Origin: an uncultured Kiritimatiellota bacterium
GTDB taxonomy: Bacteria > Verrucomicrobiota > Kiritimatiellia > RFP12 > UBA1067
Length of the DNA stretch: 55,568 bases
Direction of reading: 5' to 3'
Assembly: GCA_934667425.1 (NCBI GenBank)
Contig: CAKULV010000018.1
Coordinates: 1 to 55,568 of the forward strand
Notes under the pieces: model-generated
What the model was told of the DNA's origin: nothing
Databases searched by the model: none
What the model saw: the letters and a program-made list of their open reading frames with translations, nothing else
In this document: positions 51,338-55,568 of the stretch, piece by piece
Numbering within the stretch: the stretch's first letter is position 1
Layout of the letters: every line of letters begins with the position of its first letter
Made by a program: the position numbers and the translations under genes

Positions 51338-51988
51338 ATGCAGAATCTGACAACGAAGCAACTTGTATTCCTGCGAGAGATAGGCGATTCGCCTTTTTCC
51401 CTTGTGGCGTTGCGGTCTTTGTTTCCAGTGAAAGAAGTCTGGCGTGTTGCCGCACGGCTGGTGGAAAACGGACTGCTGATCCGATTGAAGCGTGACTTGT
51501 TTGTCCTGAGTCCAGATCTGCTGGGCCATCCCATTGACCGGCTTCTTGTCGCGAATCGCCTCTGTTCACCATCGTATGTCTCGCGAGAAGCGGCTCTTGC
51601 CCATTATGGACTCATCCCTGAATTGGTTGTCAACGTGACAAGTTCGCGCTTGGGGCGGTCTGTCATGTTTGACACTCCGATTGGCGGCTTTCACTATGCC
51701 CAAGTCGATGCGGCAACCTACGCAATCGGCCTGCGCGAGGAAGCTTCGGCAACTTCGCGATTCCTTTGCGCGAGCCCGGAAAAGGCCTTGTATGATCTTG
51801 TCGTCTTCCGTTCGCAGTTGAACATCAGAAGCCGAATTGAGATGCAACGCTTCCTCTTCGGGGACTTGCGACTCGATGTGTCGGACAGGCATTTTGACGG
51901 ACGCATTTTTGACGACTTGGTTTCGTGTGGACGCAAGAGGCGAAGCATACGGATAATGAAGGAGGTTCTTTGTCATGGTGCGATTTGA
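51338..51988 (+). CDS. AbiEi-family antitoxin / transcriptional regulator
   Basis: A 216-aa protein with a winged-helix N-terminus (FLREIGDSPFSLVALRSLF, LVENGLLIRLKRDLFVLSP) and the AbiEi_4-like middle (YVSREAALAHYGLIPE, FLCASPEKALYDLVVF). AbiEi represses its own operon and neutralises AbiEii. The frame opens at a TTG (51305) directly in the promoter, so the ATG at 51338 is chosen. It overlaps AbiEii by 14 nt. Confidence 0.8.
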   Translation: MQNLTTKQLVFLREIGDSPFSLVALRSLFPVKEVWRVAARLVENGLLIRLKRDLFVLSPDLLGHPIDRLLVANRLCSPSYVSREAALAHYGLIPELVVNVTSSRLGRSVMFDTPIGGFHYAQVDAATYAIGLREEASATSRFLCASPEKALYDLVVFRSQLNIRSRIEMQRFLFGDLRLDVSDRHFDGRIFDDLVSCGRKRRSIRIMKEVLCHGAI

Positions 51989-52805
51989 CCAACTCGTTGA
52001 AGACAAGATTCGTTTGGGAGCCACGGAGAAGTTTGCTGTCCAGGCAACGATGCAGGAGGTTGTCCTGTGCGGGCTTTCGGACGGAGGCTTCTTCCGCCAT
52101 GCCGCGTTTTACGGGGGGACGTGTCTCAAGTTGTTTTATGGACTTGACCGCTTCTCGGAGGACCTGGATTTCACGGTGCTGGATCGGTCGTGTGGACTCC
52201 GCTTGCCGAGTTATTTCGATGCGGTGGCACTGGCTTTCCGCGCGGTTGGCCGTGAAGTGGAGGTCAAGGAAGTCGAGAAGTCGGTTTTCACGGCAACGGA
52301 ATCGGCGTTTGTCAAGACGGAAACGAAAGCCTACCAGATTGGCGTGCGGAACGCGCCGAAAACCACCGTCAAGTTCGAGATGGATACGAATCCTCCGATT
52401 GTCTATCCGTCCGAAACGAAGTTCTTGCGCGTTCCCGACCCTCATGCCATTGTGTGCTGTACGCCGGAGGGATTGCTCGTCGGGAAGGTGAGCGCCTGTC
52501 TTTTTCGCGCATGGCGTAATCGCGTGAAAGGGCGCGATTGGTATGACCTCATCTGGTATTCGGACAAGAAGATTCCGCTTAAGGTTGATCTGCTCCGTCG
52601 CGTGACGGAATCGGCGCATCCGGAGGCGGCCGTGCGCATGAAGGACTCCGCATATGTGCGCACTCTGCTGAAGGAACGCATCGATCACATTGACTTCAGG
52701 CGGGCAAAAGAGGATGTCTATCCGTTTGTGGCACATACGAAGAGCCTTGATCTGTGGGGGCGAGACTTCTTTTATGCCGTCGTTGATGATTTGGTGATTG
52801 TCTGA
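51975..52805 (+). CDS. AbiEii-family nucleotidyltransferase toxin
   Basis: A 276-aa protein with the nucleotidyltransferase signature YGGTCLKLFYG followed by SEDLDF (near residues 46-65), typical of type IV AbiEii toxins that modify tRNA or nucleotides and stop growth. AAGGAGG precedes the ATG. Paired with the AbiEi antitoxin; together they form an abortive-infection/toxin-antitoxin unit. Confidence 0.8.
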   Translation: MVRFDQLVEDKIRLGATEKFAVQATMQEVVLCGLSDGGFFRHAAFYGGTCLKLFYGLDRFSEDLDFTVLDRSCGLRLPSYFDAVALAFRAVGREVEVKEVEKSVFTATESAFVKTETKAYQIGVRNAPKTTVKFEMDTNPPIVYPSETKFLRVPDPHAIVCCTPEGLLVGKVSACLFRAWRNRVKGRDWYDLIWYSDKKIPLKVDLLRRVTESAHPEAAVRMKDSAYVRTLLKERIDHIDFRRAKEDVYPFVAHTKSLDLWGRDFFYAVVDDLVIV

Positions 52806-52820
52806 ATGGATTGGAAGACC

Positions 52821-52905
52821 GGTGGTGATGCTGCGGATTGGTTGGCGGACGGGGCATTTCTGAATATGTCTTATTCTGGTAATTGAGCGTGTTGCGAATG
52901 GGCCA
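52821..52905 (+). repeat. Right direct repeat flanking the AbiE module
   Basis: Partner of 51128-51207, beginning 16 nt after the toxin stop. The mutarotase promoter lies just downstream. Confidence 0.75.
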
Positions 52906-52926
52906 ATTCTCATCAGAGGAATGTGG

Positions 52927-52932
52927 TATAAT
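52927..52932 (+). promoter_or_regulatory. -10 box of the mutarotase gene (leaderless arrangement)
   Basis: TATAAT ends 8 nt before the ATG at 52941. The only purine-rich stretch (AGAGGA) lies upstream of the -10 box and cannot serve as a ribosome site. Confidence 0.55.
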
Positions 52933-52940
52933 CCGACCAC

Positions 52941-53846
52941 ATGAACTACGAAGAACTAAACAGGCGCTACGGCGCACCTGGACGCATCGTGTTTCGCGAG
53001 GATCCGCAGGGGATACCTGTGGCCGCTCTCGCCAACCAGTACGGCAGCGCGGAGATTTCTCTCTTCGGGGCACAGGTGCTTTCGTACCGTCCGACAGGCA
53101 GCATGCAGGTGCTGTTCACGCCGCAGAACATCTCGTTCGGCCCCGACAAGGCAGACCACGGCGGCATCCCGGTGTGCTGGCCGTGGTTCGGCACTAACGG
53201 TCCCGAAGGGTCGTACGGCCACGGCTTTGCGCGTAGGTGCCTGTGGCGTGTGGCGGGGTCGGAGTATTCCGAGGACATCACCGAGATCACGCTTGCGCTT
53301 GACTGCAACGAAGAGACGAAGAGGCTCTGGCCCTATGACTTCCGGCTCCAGCTGAAGGTTTCGGTGTCGATGAAGCTTAACCTGGGGCTGAAAACGACCA
53401 ATGCCGGCGATGTCCCGTTCGAGATAACGGAGGGCTTCCACCCGTATTTCCTTGTGAGGGACCGCGATGCCGTGACGGTTCGCGGCGTTGACGGATGCGC
53501 GTTCTGCGATTCCCGCAAGTCTCGCACCGCAGATGCCGTATGGACGGGCGACCTGGCGTTCAACACCGAGTACGACCACGTGTTCACCGTAAAGAAGAGC
53601 GAGTTCGCCATAATCGATCCTGGCTTGCGCCGCGCAATCGCCATCGCGAGCAGGGGCAACACCAAGCTTGTGTGCTGGAATCCCGGGGCGGCCGATCTCC
53701 CGAGCCGCAACATCAGCGGCGACGACTGGCGCAAGTTCGTGTGCGTCGAGCCGGCGACCCTCTTCAAGGAGGATTCGACGATAAGGATCGCCCCCGGCGA
53801 GTCGCACGAGCTGCTGATGGCCGTCCAGTCCGTACTCGAGAAGTAG
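52941..53846 (+). CDS. D-hexose-6-phosphate mutarotase (YeaD-like)
   Basis: A 301-aa aldose-1-epimerase-type protein: SLFGAQVLSYRPTG, GGIPVCWPWFG, GYGHGFAR-like SYGHGFARRCLWRV, EGFHPYF (catalytic His) and KFVCVEPATLF (catalytic Glu region). YeaD-type enzymes interconvert anomers of hexose 6-phosphates. Housekeeping sugar metabolism. Confidence 0.85.
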   Translation: MNYEELNRRYGAPGRIVFREDPQGIPVAALANQYGSAEISLFGAQVLSYRPTGSMQVLFTPQNISFGPDKADHGGIPVCWPWFGTNGPEGSYGHGFARRCLWRVAGSEYSEDITEITLALDCNEETKRLWPYDFRLQLKVSVSMKLNLGLKTTNAGDVPFEITEGFHPYFLVRDRDAVTVRGVDGCAFCDSRKSRTADAVWTGDLAFNTEYDHVFTVKKSEFAIIDPGLRRAIAIASRGNTKLVCWNPGAADLPSRNISGDDWRKFVCVEPATLFKEDSTIRIAPGESHELLMAVQSVLEK

Positions 53847-53852
53847 CCCATC

Positions 53853-54431
53853 GTGAAGCACTCTGCGCTCATAATCACGTCTGCGAAACACTGCGCAACC
53901 GCGCAGGAGACGCTTCGCGTGCAGGATACGGTATCGGCCCTGCGCCGCGCCGGATGGGTCGTGGACGTCCTGACCTCGAGCGCAAACCCCATTCTGGCGG
54001 CCACCCTCGATCCCTCCGTGAGCGTGACAATCGTGCCTCGCCTGCCGTTCCTGAGGCGCCTGTTCCTTTTCCTGCGCGGCTTCTCCCTTGCGTCGAAGCG
54101 CGGGTATGCGGTGTTGCATGGAATCGACGATGGGGCAGATGTCGCAAGGGCGATCAGGCGCATGACTCTGCGCAAGTTCGCGTACATTGCGGAGATCCAT
54201 CATGCGTCAGACATCCGATGCGTCACTGTCGCGCAAGCGGCGGCTGTCATAATCCCGAGGGAGGGTTCCCTGTCGGAATTCAAGTCGCCGCCGCCCATGG
54301 CCCGCGTGTCTATCCTCCCTGACCCTCACGCGGAACTTGCGGACAATGCGTTCACGGCTGCGGAATTCGCGTCCGCGCTTGACGGCATATACACGTATGT
54401 GCTTCGCAAACACCCGGAGGTTGGCGGATGA
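53853..54431 (+). CDS. Glycosyltransferase-N-terminus-like protein
   Basis: A 192-aa protein starting at GTG: ALIITSAKHCATAQETLRVQDTVSAL and WVVDVLTSSANP look like the first half of a GT-B glycosyltransferase, but the catalytic C-terminal half is missing. It may be a truncated gene or a small independent protein. The NUC1 ATG overlaps its stop by ATGA. Confidence 0.5.
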   Translation: MKHSALIITSAKHCATAQETLRVQDTVSALRRAGWVVDVLTSSANPILAATLDPSVSVTIVPRLPFLRRLFLFLRGFSLASKRGYAVLHGIDDGADVARAIRRMTLRKFAYIAEIHHASDIRCVTVAQAAAVIIPREGSLSEFKSPPPMARVSILPDPHAELADNAFTAAEFASALDGIYTYVLRKHPEVGG

Positions 54432-55480
54432 AGAAAGGGACTTCTCGCGTTAGGCCTGCTTCCGGAAGACTTAGGCGCGGCGGGAGAAAGGTTGGCGCGG
54501 TGCGGCTCATCGCTCGCCGCTTCGCCATGGCGTCCATTGCGGCGGTTGCGATTCTTTCGCTGCTCGGCGGATGGTTTGTGAGCCATCCGTGGCAGTGGCT
54601 TTCCGACAAGTGCGACGACTGGCCAGGCTTCATAACCACGCCCCTGTTCTATTTCGGCAACAGGGCGGTGATGCTCACGGACGGGCTTGGCTGGACTGGA
54701 CACGATGCGGTGTATGAATATGACACGCCGCCGCCATCCGGGAAGGTGTTCTTCGCCGGCGCTCCGGTGCGTACCGGCTTCCCTGCGCCGAATGACGTGC
54801 AGATCTTCAATCGCGGCGATTTCGTGATCGGCTGGTCCCCGTCGCTGAGGCATCCGCTCTGGGTCGCGTACCATGTTCCGGCGGAGAAGGCGTACGAAGC
54901 CGGCAAGAGGCCGGGGTTCCGGGCAGACCCGGCGGTGTCGGGATCGCCATCGGCGGGCGAGTACAAAAAGTCGGGATACGACCGTGGACACATGGCCCCA
55001 AACTATGCGATAGCCACCCGCTTTGGCACGGAGGCGCAGAAGAAGACCTTCTACATGTCGAACGTGGCGCCGCAGAAGCCTGGACTGAATCGCGGCCCAT
55101 GGCGCGAGATGGAGCATCGCATAGCCGATCTGTGGACTGCGAAGTACGGCGAGATATGGGTGATCGTGGGATGTGTTCCCGGAGACGAGCGATTGTCTTC
55201 CGGAGTGGACGCCCCAGTGGCTTTCTGGCAGGTCATCGTGGCTCAGACAGACGACGGCGTACGCGCGCTTGCCGTGTATATGCCGCAGAACATCCCGTAT
55301 TCAGCGTTCCCGGTCCACAACATAGTCACGATTGACGAACTTGAGCGGCGTACGGGCCTTGATTTCTTCCCGGATCTCCCCGGGTTCCTTGAGAAGCCGC
55401 TCGAGTCGGATCTCCCAACGCGCCTGTGGCCCGTGCGCCTCATAGACATATTCCGCCTCATCCTCGTCCGGTTCCGGTAG
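54428..55480 (+). CDS. Membrane-anchored DNA/RNA non-specific endonuclease (NUC1 family)
   Basis: A 350-aa protein with an N-terminal membrane segment (ASIAAVAILSLLGGWFV) and the betabeta-alpha-metal nuclease motif YDRGHMAPNYAI, with the conserved Asn further on (FYMSNVAPQKPGLNRG). The nuclease probably sits outside the cytoplasmic membrane and degrades nucleic acid for nutrition or defence. ATGA coupling to the preceding gene. Confidence 0.85.
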   Translation: MKKGTSRVRPASGRLRRGGRKVGAVRLIARRFAMASIAAVAILSLLGGWFVSHPWQWLSDKCDDWPGFITTPLFYFGNRAVMLTDGLGWTGHDAVYEYDTPPPSGKVFFAGAPVRTGFPAPNDVQIFNRGDFVIGWSPSLRHPLWVAYHVPAEKAYEAGKRPGFRADPAVSGSPSAGEYKKSGYDRGHMAPNYAIATRFGTEAQKKTFYMSNVAPQKPGLNRGPWREMEHRIADLWTAKYGEIWVIVGCVPGDERLSSGVDAPVAFWQVIVAQTDDGVRALAVYMPQNIPYSAFPVHNIVTIDELERRTGLDFFPDLPGFLEKPLESDLPTRLWPVRLIDIFRLILVRFR

Positions 55481-55492
55481 TGTTTTCCGTGG

Positions 55493-55512
55493 CGATGGCG
55501 CCCTCGCCATCG
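55493..55512 (+). terminator. Hairpin after the nuclease gene, possible terminator
   Basis: CGATGGCG-CCCT-CGCCATCG, an 8-bp stem with a 4-nt loop, 12 nt after the stop. The T-tract is missing, so a rho-independent terminator is uncertain. Confidence 0.35.
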
Positions 55513-55539
55513 TATTCCGGCGTTCACGACGGCGAGGCG

Positions 55540-55568
55540 CACCCCTCTAGCGACCGCATGCGCGGCTC
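55540..55568 (+). repeat. Dispersed repeat, copy 2, cut by the window edge
   Basis: CACCCCTCTAGCGACCGCATGCGCGGCTC shares 27 of 29 positions with 19727-19755. Being at the extreme right edge it may explain the end of the contig. Confidence 0.65.

Overview
The window looks like one contig from a strictly anaerobic, carbohydrate-degrading member of the PVC superphylum, most likely a gut Kiritimatiellota/Verrucomicrobiota relative. This is an inference from gene content: two large DUF4838 proteins, GH88, GHL10 and GH101-like hydrolases, several Gfo/Idh/MocA oxidoreductases (one with a Tat leader), passenger-type beta-helix proteins without a barrel, EtfBA and high GC. No rRNA, tRNA or CRISPR array was seen. 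The left edge lies in a 16-bp homopolymer and the right edge in a dispersed repeat, so both edges may be assembly breaks.

Layout. 1-6034: a GH88 hydrolase (minus strand), then a DUF4838 protein and a secreted beta-helix protein. 6035-6753: decayed glycosidase remnants. 6754-14586: a BatC-like TPR protein, a GHL10 hydrolase, a LUD-domain protein, a Gly/Pro-rich secreted protein, and a three-gene sugar set (TIM-barrel isomerase, Gfo/Idh/MocA, PfkB). 14619-22502: pyrH, then moxR and DUF58 (normally neighbours) split by a 5.2-kb defence-type block holding a cytosine-5 DNA methyltransferase, an HNH endonuclease, a small ORF and an AlbA_2/Schlafen-type ATPase. 22517-25716: GtrA-like protein, threonine deaminase, and a DRTGG/ATPase pair.

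25706-26074 is a scar built from four collinear fragments of the sequence now found at 40540-43163 (end of the ATPase gene, phosphofructokinase, SNF2 helicase). The 14.5 kb between scar and intact copy (26075-40539) is a carbohydrate-utilisation island: an AraC/XylR-type regulator, quinone oxidoreductase, FucP-like transporter, Gfo/Idh/MocA, alcohol-dehydrogenase-like protein, GH101-like and GH42-like hydrolases, a passenger-like protein and a second DUF4838 protein. Most of its genes overlap by ATGA. The simplest reading is that the island entered next to the ATPase gene by recombination with DNA from a relative.

40576-49621 is a housekeeping block (membrane protein, PFK, SNF2 helicase, EtfBA, Gfo/Idh/MocA, NrnA-like DHH phosphoesterase, ELM1-type protein). 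49622-52905 is a second accessory segment with a HipA/CtkA-like kinase module and an AbiEi/AbiEii toxin-antitoxin cassette bracketed by direct repeats, next to a perfect 32-bp palindrome. The window ends with a mutarotase, a glycosyltransferase-like fragment and a membrane-anchored NUC1 nuclease.

A recurring regulatory feature: at least seven genes have a TATAAT-like -10 box ending only 7-9 nt before the ATG with no ribosome-binding site, as expected for leaderless mRNAs. Other genes have ordinary -10/-35 boxes and GGAG-type sites.
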